A stretch of DNA of 64,000 nt from Branchiostoma floridae (Eukaryota > Chordata > Leptocardii > Amphioxiformes > Branchiostomatidae), in the NCBI RefSeq assembly GCF_000003815.2, contig NC_049982.1:31329788-31393787 (forward strand), in the 5' to 3' direction. How positions within the stretch are numbered: position 1 is the stretch's first letter; each line of letters begins with the position of its first letter. Below the pieces are notes generated by a model, which had not been told where the DNA came from, ran no database searches, and saw only the letters and a list, made by a program, of their open reading frames with translations. Both the position numbers and the translations under genes were made by a program. This document shows, piece by piece, positions 36,201-48,200 of this stretch.

Positions 36201-39200
36201 ACAGTTTCTTATCTGTTGTCTGTATATTTAAAGGGTGACTCTGTACTTGGTTAACTGTCTTAGAAAATCTCCACCGATGTAGATGTAAATTGCAGGACTG
36301 CCATACTGAAGTCCATATTTTACGTTATCCGGATTTATACCGGCAGGGTCTGGTCATTATCTGTATTAGGCCTAGGTCCTAATCGCAAAAAGGGGCCCTG
36401 TCGAGTAGTTCATGGGCTGTTTGGGGGGACTTTTCGACGTGGGACACTTTACGAGGTCCCGTGGGACACCTTACGGCTCACGAGGTATTTTGGGGCCCGG
36501 ACGACTACCAGGTTGAATTTAAGCCGGAGTTAAGATGAACCCGGGCCTCGGTTACAAATAGGCGCCGTAACCTACCCGTGGGGTACACCGAGGGGTACCC
36601 CCGTGTATGGCAGTTCACTGGGACAAATATGTGTCCTCGGGGCCGGGGCTACATCCCTGACGGGCACCGGTGCAGTTGGGACCTAAGCCTAAGTGGTGTC
36701 TTTGAGGTATTTTATCTGGCTAAATTGGCATTTTGACCTTGCATTGTTTTCTTATTAAAGAATTAAGAAAGAATGGAGACGTAAGGAATATTGATAGATG
36801 GGCATGGAAGAATTCTAAATCTGATTTTTTGCGGCCATATTGATGACGTCATCAGGTTTTATTGCCCCTAATATTACTTTTTTTTCTATGACAAAATACG
36901 GCACTTTGGTACATATCACTGCAATGAAACTATGTTTTTATGTGCATAATGATGAAAGCTACAAATCCACGGTTTCGCAAATTGATGTCTACTAATGATC
37001 TGTAGTAATTAGAAAATATTAGTTTTCATCTAATAAAAAAATCATTTTTTATAACTACAGATTGTTAGTAGATATCAATTTGCGCCCACTCACGAAATCA
37101 ATGGCGACAGATGCAACCAGCTGCTCCTTCTTTTCGTCCTGAAATGAAAGTAACAGCATGGATTTAGATATGCATTTTGCTCCGAGAAATAATTCCATTC
37201 CGATATCAAATCCAGAATAAATCAAAACGGAAGGAAAGATACGGACAAAAAAGTATATTTCGAATGTACACAGTTTTGAACTTCGTAGAACAATCACAAA
37301 GATAAGAATCTGTAGTCACAAACTAAATATAGAAGCCGGAAGATATACTAACTTTCCCCGTGACGAGAGGTTTTGTCCATTCTGCCCAAATGAGATCGAA
37401 GGCGAACGTTTTTTTGTATGGATTGTTCACGATATAATGATAAACGCACAGAGCTGTTCACATCACTTTCCACTTGCTCTAAAGAATTTACTACTGTCTG
37501 TTTGATACATAAATTCAACTACATTCTGGGAGGCGATAACCCTGTGTACAAATATATTCACGAATGCTTATACCGTAGAACCAATAGTGTAAATGACATG
37601 CTAGACCCAATGTGTTGACTTATCTATAGATATCCATATATGTCTGTTTAGTTGTGCTGTAAGTAGTGAGACAAAGGTACTTGCCAAGTCGACTATCTGT
37701 TCTACAGATCCAGTGAAGTTGATGACGACATTCTCAGGTGCAAGACTGGCACTGTAAATCTCCAGGAGCTCCCCCTGAAGCCTTCGTCGGTGGTTTACTG
37801 CATCAGTGTTTGTATTAAGTTCAAAAATCATTATGCGGCAACTTATAAGATAAAACGCGACATAGAGATATGTTGTCTTATAAACATGGGAAGAGAAAAA
37901 TTATACTGAAATAGTGTGCAAGTCGTTATTGTAGTATTTTTAATCTTGAATAAAATTTCATGTTGGGAAAATAACAAAGCATGGCAAGTTGAAAACAAAT
38001 GTTAACAGAGCGCTGACTTTCATCAAAACCATCTGTAGTCTTTGGACATGCGAAGAGTTTTTTTATATTCGTCTTCCATTTTAATATAAATATACCAAGA
38101 ATATTCTACAGCCGCACATTTAAAAAGGGTTAGGATTGAATAAAGTTGTATACGATTCATCATATGTTACAAAATACGACACTCTACAAATCAATCACCT
38201 GAGCATCTGGGCTTGTCGTATTGCCAATCGCCCCCTGGCATGCACCTCGCTTCACTGGTGTAACCTGACTTCAGCGTGTAGCCTTCGTTGCACGTGTACG
38301 TGACTCTATCATCGACGTAGTAGAACCTCTTACCGGGGCTTCTCTTGCCGTAGTTTGGAGGGCCTCTATCCCAGCAGCCATCGGCATCTGTATCAACACG
38401 TGACAGTTAGTGACAAAATAATCATCAACAAGAGCACCCTAAAATCGTGACCATATAGCTTGTTCAGAACACGAGATAGCAAACCCGGAAGTTGCGCTGC
38501 AGTGCCAAGAGAAGCCGCTAGGGGGCCCAAAATCTAACCATTTCCAGTTTTCATCACACACTACCAACACACAAAGTATGAAACCAATTCACGCAGCCGT
38601 TCTTGAGTTATCTTGTTTACATACAAACAGACAAACAAACGCAGGGTAAAATATAACCTCCATGACATTTCATGGAGGTAATAATATGCTTTCAGACGTG
38701 TGCTAGAACATCTTTTGTGATCGCAACTACTGAAAATGTATTTACGTTCGCGGGGATTTAATTTCGCGGTAGCGGGAAAAGGGACTTTTCGCGGCGGTTT
38801 TAAGTTCGCGGTAGTACCATGCACTGTAGTCTCTTACTACCGTGGAAAAATGTTCGCGGTGGTTTTAAGTTCGCGGTGAAGTGGCCACCGCGGAAACCGT
38901 GAACATTAAACCACTGCGAAAGTTTCTCCATTTACAGTATTTCAATCACTCTGTTCTCACAGGACAACTTACCACAAGGAATGACGTCACAATCCTCCTG
39001 GCTACCGTCTTCTGTCAAACAAAATGGCCGATCGAGCCCGGTCGGGTTGCGGCAGTAGTTGTTATCCAGGTTGGCCCAGGGGTACTCTGTCTTGTAGTAA
39101 CCGGCTTGCTCAACCGACCACTCCACACAATCTGCCCCGGATGTAGTTTTACTCCATGTACCACGGTAGTTTATGCCAATGCCATGGTAGCAAACTATGG

Positions 39201-42200
39201 GACACATTTAACGAAGAAGTATCTGTAGTTTATAATTTTTATGAAAAAAAAACGTATTTCTGACTAAGTGTAACGAATATGGGTTGGCGTGCCGAAATCC
39301 AATTGTTGTGCTTATTGTGGCATTCAATATCCATATGATGTCACAACTGACAGAAAATGATTCATAGCTACGTATTATTTGACGTTTTGGTCAACTTCTG
39401 ATCTGCGAAGTAAAGTAATATGGACTTCCTTTATTTTTCATAGACTTCTGAAATGACGGAAACAAACAAAAGGAACGGACTCGAATCATGCAGCAACACT
39501 CACTATTATGATTTTTTCATACCATGTATGTGTATAAAGTATGTGATTAAACTTATTAGGACTTTGAATGATGTAAACTGTACTGTTATGTATTTTGTCT
39601 GACCATTACCTCTTCCCTCGTGACCTTAATGAAACGCGGACTGCGGACCGATTTGAGCTTTCATGAATAACTAAATTTAAAGCTTCAAACAAACAAACAA
39701 GACAGGCATTACAATCTTATAGACTACTTCGACTAAATGGCATCGAAGAAAGTATTCACTTTCACCTTCGTTTCCCTTCTTGGCTGAATTGGGATTCCAG
39801 CAGCCGTGTTCGGACGATGGAAACAGTTTACATCGAGGCAGCAGGCCCTTCATCCAGTCAGCAGCCATGTAGAGCACTTCCTCACACCACGAGCGGCATG
39901 GCACCAGCTGTGTACCCGTGACGTTTCCCCTAAAAACACTTACAGATTTACCGAAAGTTGGTAGAATATAGGATATATGACAATTCTTGTTCACAAACAG
40001 GTTAAACTTACTTATTTTCTTACTTGCTTACGTTTGGGTGTCTATCAGACACTTCTACAGTGATGAACCGGGTCGAGGGGGAGGGGGGTATAAGCTGAGC
40101 CACGTTTGGGATTGTGTTCTCGTCGCAAAAGCGCCACTTACATCGGCTACATATGGCAACGAGAAGCAGAACTCCAGTGAGAAGTTCTGAGGAAAGTGTC
40201 TGATAGACACAGAATCGTAAGCAAGTAAGTCTAACCTGGTTGTGTACAAGAATTCCCTTATATCCTATTTACAGATTTAGCATACGTACCGGTAACCTCA
40301 AAGTGGATTCTATGGTAGCATAAGATGGTATCAAAGGCTGGCAAAGGAGTGTAGCCGAGCTTAAAGTCAATGCACTCGCCAAAGTCGGCTACACCAATCT
40401 GCTAGCTTTTGATACTATCTGCTGCTACCGTAAGATCCGCTTGAGATCGAAGTACCATCTCGCCGCTACCTGAATACGTGATGTTTGTTACTACTAAGCA
40501 ATGTTTTAATCCGACATTGACCAAGTGACATTGAAGACTGTTGTTTAACTTGATAGTTTCCTAAAGCAAAACTGAAACGTTATTTTAGAAAAATTATTTT
40601 CCCACAATATTTTCCTACTTACATGCACGAGATCGTTTCGGTTGCATTTGGAGACAAAAAGCAGTCGGCCTTGTTCTCTTCGGTTACATTGCATTGCGGG
40701 AAAATGACCGTCGAAACGAAATTTCTTAACTCCGGGTGGTAGTTTCCGGAGCTGCTGTACGAAGTGTTGAGCAGCTCCACCACAGAGGAATTCTGGGCCT
40801 CCTCAAATGTCGTCTGGCCCAGCTGATTCGGCAGCATGGCCAGTCTGATGTCGATTTGAAAATCTCCAGGTATTGGCTGACACACTGAAAATTTGGCAAA
40901 GAAAAGCATTATGCCATTTCACTGGTTTTGATACTGATTAGAAGACAAGGATTCTGAACCGTAGATAGCTGCAACATGGGAAAGAAAGACATTAGTTGAT
41001 ATCGTTCGTCTCTTTTGTCTGTAAAGACGTATACATCGTGTATAGGGATGGGTACCGGTACGGCGTACCGATACAAAACCTTTTTTCTCGTTGGACCGGT
41101 CCAGAAAAACCGAACCTGAAAAAAATCAGTAGACCGGATGTTGGACCTATTACAAAGGAAACAGATTATATGATCAGGAATTCACACGTTTTGGGGCTTA
41201 CCGGTCAAAAAAATAACAAGAGCGGAGCAGAGTAGAGCTTATGGTCATTTTTTAAGTTTTACAGTCAAACATACAGATACAGTTAGTCTTGCATGATTTT
41301 AGAACGCCAGATGGAGTCAAATACTCCACAAAACATATTTCTCTGCAGCGATATTGACCATTGTTTTGAGTATCGCCCATTCACAAGTTCTCACATACTG
41401 AACATGGACCTGGACCTGATCCTCTGGACCTGGACCGCACCTGGACCTGAATTGTGTGTGTCGGTATCCACCCCTAATCGTGCACCATTGGACTGGAGCA
41501 ATGGTCGAATGATCGTCTTGCATTCAGCCGTTCATATCTAGGACGTAAAGATGGTACATACTGCTTTCTCTGCTTAGCACTGAGCAATAATGTATTGACG
41601 AGTATAGGAGTTGAAATACACATCACTATTGGTTTGCACAAACTTATAGCCTATGGGGCTACAGAAAAGGAGATGGGCACAACCTTAAGCATCTGTTACA
41701 GCTGATACACTAGCAACTTCAACTTGATACATCAACGGGTCACCCCCTGATAGTGATTTCATCATCGGTCGACGTGCTTACACACGATGGGGTTATACCG
41801 CCCCTTGCGGAGTGATATACCCTTTCGAATAGCTGAATACAAGACGGGGATGCGACAGGTCTCTCGTGCGGGTGAATGATGTTAATCACCGTATGGCTGA
41901 TACGAGACAGAGGTTCGCTAGGCCTCCATCCGGGTGATTTGTAGTGAATCACCAACTCCGGACAGAAGGATTTGCACCAACGCACACCGCACCATCGCAC
42001 GTGTGGGTGTTCTTTAACGTGCCTGGGGTATGGCTCTCCCCAGACACGGGACCTCCAATTAACGTCCTATCCGAGGGAAGCTAGGTACTCATGTTCACCT
42101 AAGTAAAGTGAGGAAAGCGGAATAAAGTGCCTTTCACAAGGGTACAAGATCTGTGACACGGCAGCCGGAGTCGAACTCGAGACCTCTCGGTCACGAGGCA

Positions 42201-45200
42201 AACACGCTGCCGCTGCGCCACGCGATCTCACAGTGACTTACCACAGCCCGTCTCATCACTCCCGTCCGTACAGTCCGTGGCCCCGTCACACCGCTTCCAT
42301 GACAGGATACACGCACGGCCGTGGCTACAGCGGAAGTATCCTAGAGAGCAGGTTATAGCTGTGCATGGACACAGTCCAGTAATGAGTTTTTTTAGGGTTG
42401 TTTTAATCATTTATTCTCCACGTGAACAACAACAGGACACTCACTTGCAGATTTACATAGAGACGTAACGCAAGTTCACCTTTATTCGTGGGGTAACCTA
42501 TATCCGTTGTTTTTCAAAACAGGGTATTTAGGCACATCAAGTCGACGGGTGGAAGTTTTAAACTACAATATACTGAAAATATTGCAATTTGAAACCAACG
42601 TCCGTCAACTTGATATTCCCAAATACTCTGTTTGAAAAGCAACGGATATAGGTTACCCCGCGGATAAAGATGAACTTGCGTCAAGTTTATAACTGATCAT
42701 TCTTATCATTTAGTCCAGTCGAAATCACACACTTTGACGATAGGATCAGAAAAAAATGAAATCAACGTATCAGTAAAACATATCAATAAAAACAAAGTTT
42801 TAGTTTATGATGTTGAATCTACCGCGTTATGATATGCAAAGGCATTTGATCTATATACTATAACCGGTTAGAAAGAAATTGTTTTTATTATTCGTATCTT
42901 GATCACAATGTCATGTAGAAGGCCACGGGCAATGGTGGAATGATAATTTTATAGAAGCAAATGTATCAACTCCAACTGCAAAAACTCTTATATAATAAGT
43001 AAAATTCTGCACAATGTTACGTGGAATACCTTTTCTCAGCTGGCATATGAACTTGTAAGCAGAGGAGCACGGTGCGTCATTCCATCCGGAACCACCGTAG
43101 TTCGCACAGTCTTCACCTCCCTGGTTATCGTTAGGTTCCCCCAGCTGCCAGCCGTTCCAGTCAGCGATGGTGTCGTGTTCAGTCCCGTCCGCCCACCTCC
43201 ACTCACCCTCGTCCTTCTGATCGCTCAGGCCGATCCAAAAACGTGAGATTTCACTGACGGCATTCTTTAGATCTCTTACGAAGTTGTTCACGTCTTTGTC
43301 TTTCGGCAAAGCCAGCATTCCAATCTCCTGGTCCGCCAAATCCCCCGCCCCGTCCTCTTCACACACCTGCCTTGCCTGGTCGTACGTTTTTTCTTGGTTG
43401 TAGGCCTTGAAGCATGCACCAGCGTATGCGGTGTAGCCAGAAAGACAGCCTATGACAACAAAGATATTTCTTTACATTAGAAATGGAATTTATGTTGGTT
43501 CATCCGTTATAAACACTATCTAATCCACGCTGATAGCTCTGTAGCAAATTATACCAGTGGACTTCTATTTGATAGCCAGCCCTATTGTGCCACAAAGTAC
43601 AGTTGTTGGAAATACTAGTAGTGTGCCAACAGACTCAATGACACTTTCTAAATCAGGTTCGTAGGGCCTGATGTTACTATCATGAAGATGAAGAGCGGCC
43701 CAAAGCGATAACTGTAGCAGCATCTTTTCTCCCTCTTCTCAGTCAGAAACATCAAGCTTAGGCAAGCTTGACTTCACTGACTCAATAGGCGAAGCAGGGG
43801 TTACGAGGCTGCTCGGGAAATTTCCTACCCCATTTTGATTAGAATGGTTTGATCCGCTCACACCGCACCATCTCACATGTGGCTGGTTCTTTTACATGCC
43901 TGGGGTATGGCTCTCCTTTTCACTTGAGTAAAGTAAGGAAAGTCGTGTAAAGTGTCTTTCCCAAGGGCACAAGATCGGTACTTTACGGACTGTGTATTTT
44001 TGTACGTTCGGGCGTGACCCCTACGTACGTATACATGGCTTCTTGGGAGACCATGCGGCTCCTGGGCTATTTTTGGACACGTCTGGGCCCCTGGCTTTTT
44101 AAATCGCAGTTAAAGTCAATCCGGGGCCCGGCAACAAAAAATTTAAAAGACACTATGTCCTAAACTTAAATACCCCGCGGCAGTCTACCGGGACAAATTT
44201 GTGTCTTCAGAGGCCGTCCGAGACTACATCCCCTACGGGCACGCGTGTGCAAATGAATCGTAGCATCATCCGACCAACGAAACTAGAGACCAGATATTCA
44301 CATGTCACTCCATCTTTCTGCAGTTCCCAGTTGTTTCGACAGGCGCACTTGAATCCATCTGGATGCGAAAGGCACAACTCCGTACATCCTCCATTGAAGG
44401 AAGAACACCCTAATATGAAATATATATATATATATATAAATGGCATATTTGAACCTGTTAATAAAAACTGCAGATACTGATAACTTATTCGAGTTCCACG
44501 ACCCCATACCTTCGCCAAATGATCCTGGCCTTTACAACTGTATTATTATTATACTTATACTGTATTAATTGTGTTTGTCATTAATTATGCAAATAAAAAT
44601 TTCATTCGCATAAATTATATCAGTGAATCATCTCCACCAGACAACAGACGTACACAATCTGTGTTAAGAAAAAATGCTTTTATTGCATTTTCTGATCATC
44701 TATGTAAATGAGGATATCATTTGCATGATTAATGTTCACTTGTTCACTTGTACATAATTTCCAGATGCTACAAGAAAGAAGTTCCTGTCATTTAACACAA
44801 GGAAACTATAGCATTTTCTCATTAATTATGCAAATTTGGTCTTTATTTTGCATAATATATGTCAATCAATATTCTTCTCCTCTTCAGTTACAGATGTCAC
44901 ATGTTGCAATGGTCCTATAATGGAACTGAGCGTGTTTACACGAGTTCCTAATTTATCAAGCAAATTTGATACCAATTTGCATAATCAATATGTCATTATA
45001 TGAAGCGTCTCTAGCTAAAGCTATCTAAATACCATAAATCATAACAATCCGTAAACACCTTCTTGAGATATTCCCTTTTAAAGTCTGACACTAAACATGC
45101 CCTGTAGTTCCAAACCTACACCACTTACTCTCGACATCAAGAGCTGTCTACCACACAAAAATCATAGACGAAGCAAGTTCAGAACTCGAGATATCAAATC

Positions 45201-48200
45201 AGGAATTTCCGCTGCAGTACCGTAACAGGTCGCTAGGGGCCCCAAAATCTAATAGTTTTCAGATCTCAAGCAGACCTACCCACATACTAAATATCAATGC
45301 CATCCATTTAGGCGTTCTCGAATTATGCTGGTCTTCTACATACATACATACATACATACATACATACATGCATACATAGATACATACATACATACATACA
45401 TACAAACGCTACCGACGTTTGTATGTATGTAGGTATGTATCAATTTTCAAACTGATTTTTTAAATGAAGTCAACATTAAAATGTTATTTCCATTACCTAA
45501 CGTACATGTGCGAAGTATGTGCGAAGACTGTGTAAAACGTTTGGAGATACATTTTTGTATTTGTTTTGTTATGAGTTCAATCATACATATATGTAGATTG
45601 GTAATGACAGGAGGTCAAATGCACAGATGAAAACGTTAGTTCACCCTTATCCAGGAGGTATCCTATATCCGTTTTCTTAATCAGGTAATTCATAGATAGC
45701 ATGTCGACGGATTATGGTTTCAACCTGCAATATTTTGAAAACACCGTCGCCGTCCGTCAACTTGATAACCCTATATCCCCAATTTTTTTTAAACAACGTA
45801 TACAGGGTACCCCCGGATAAAGATAAACTAACGTTAGAGACTAAAAAAAACATACAAACAAACAGACGCAGGTTTTTACCATGATTGGTTGTGTTAATGG
45901 GCGATGCCGTGGACACGTAGATGTCTGCAGGATTTGAAACTTCTTCTTCCATAATAGTAGAAACAGTCTGATTGGTGATGGACTTGGATAACCTGGAGAT
46001 GTTGTAAGGACAGTTCACCTTTATCCGCGGGGATAACCGATATCCGTTGTGTTAACCCTATCAAGACGGGGAGGGGGGGGGGGCTAAAAGTGTCTGCGCC
46101 AACTTTGACGTCGTATAACTGCAGAACAACGTGTGCTAGGACTACGACACTTGGTGACTTTCCTAAAATAGTGAACTTGGTAACAATTCTGCGAAAAATA
46201 ACTTTAGTTTGAATCAAGAGATTTCATATGATCATGGTTTTGTTGCTAGAGCACACTTATTTATCTATATCATTAACATTCTGTGTAATTTCAAGTTACA
46301 TTCATAATGAAATTGCTATTTTGATGACGTCATGGGTCAACATTCAAGATGGCGGTCTATGTCTAGATAGGGTCTAGCCCGGTCCAAATAGGGTTAAGAA
46401 ACAGGGTGTTTAGGGATGTCCAATCGATGGACGGTGGTTTTTGAATTGCCATATTTTCCAAATACCTATGTATTGTAGTTTTCAACCACCGTCCGTCGAN
46501 NNNNNNNNNNNNNNNNNNNNNNNNNNNNNNNNNNNNNNNNNNNNNNNNNNNNNNNNNNNNNNNNNNNNNNNNNNNNNNNNNNNNNNNNNNNNNNNNNNNN
46601 NNNNNNNNNNNNNNNNNNNNNNNNNNNNNNNNNNNNNNNNNNNNNNNNNNNNNNNNNNNNNNNNNNNNNNNNNNNNNNNNNNNNNNNNNNNNNNNNNNNN
46701 NNNNNNNNNNNNNNNNNNNNNNNNNNNNNNNNNNNNNNNNNCCGAAAATTTTCTCCATTGACGTAAGCATTAAGAGACCACTTCACAACGACCACCTGGC
46801 CAACACGACCGCCAAAAATTGGGGCCAAATTCCTGCCCATAACGACCGCGTCATTTTCAAATCTTGAGGTGTCATCGATTTTCAATAATAACTAGCACGA
46901 ACTAGCCGAATTCGGCACAAAGTCGATTTTGTGCCGAATTCGGCTAGTTTGCGTCGGATTTTGACTACCATTACGATGTTATGTTTAACATAAAGATGGC
47001 TGCACATGCGTGTGAAGAAGATTTTCTTACCTTCTGATTCCACGTTGTTTCAGCGTTGACCCCCAGTAAACGTAGTTATCGTCCACCGCAATTCCGACTT
47101 TAGGCTCTTTAGTCTCTTCATAGAAGACAAGCATGTTATTGCCCAGCAGGTCTGAGCTGTAGATTCTGCTACCATCGCAGAAGTACAGTCGGTCCTCTGA
47201 AAGAGGTGAATACAATACATTTTTCTAGACTACACAGCAGGCTCTCTTGGCCTATTTTCCAATTGTTTTTGCTCGTAATACACTTTTGTTGGCCTTTTTT
47301 CTACGGTCGCCTGTACGGGCCGGCAATGCAAGCGACCCAATACAAAAAGGAATGACCAGAAAAGTGTATTATAAGCCACAAAAGACAAAAAAACAACCTG
47401 CTATGGAGGCTAACATTTTTCAAAGACACACACAGGTACAGCTACATGCAAAATTATTCACATTGTGGTTATGTTGGCAAAATGAGGTACATTACAACTG
47501 CAGACTATTATTATATCATGTATTTACACAAGGCTTGGTAAGAAAAAAATATTGTGTGCTAAAAAAACACCAGAGTGTGGGTTGCATGATTTTGCAACCT
47601 ATTATTTTTGTGTACGTTGACTATGAAATTAAGTTTTTAAAAATAATTGTTTTTATCTAATAATAAAATAATTTTCTAATAATTACAGATCGTTAACAGA
47701 TATCAATTGGCGCAAACAAGAGTTTGTAGTCTTTATCATTATGCACATGCATGAAAAACATAATTTCGTTGCAGTGGTATGTACCAAAGTGCTGTTCTTT
47801 CTCATGGAAAAATTATTAGGGGCAACAAAATCTTCGTTTAAAACGTCATCCATATGGCCAAAAAAATTAGACTTAGAATTCTTTCATGCCCATCTATCAA
47901 TATTCGCTACAGTTCCCTTCAGTCTTAATTCATTAATGGCAATACAATGGAAAGTAACAATGCCAATTTAGCTAACCCTGAAACCTTAAGGGGGGAACAA
48001 TTTTGCATGCGACTGTTGCATCATAGCTGAACTAGCATCAAAATAGTAATGCTGTGTAAAGTTTATGTTGTTATCAAAGTGAACATTTCACTATTGTCTG
48101 TTTTCTCACCTTTATAATCTATTGTAATGGCCCCGGGGGCATTCAGGTTCCTGATTAGGGTAGTCTGGTTGCTACCGTCCATCGCAGCACTGTCAACTCG

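Noticed and set aside
37679-37681. GT donor (A/GTACCT) for the first ligand-binding exon
   Set aside because: It would leave phase 1 into a phase 0 exon and break the DEK junction; the GC donor five bases upstream fits.
46363-46885. ORFs spanning the N run
   Set aside because: They consist mainly of undetermined residues.
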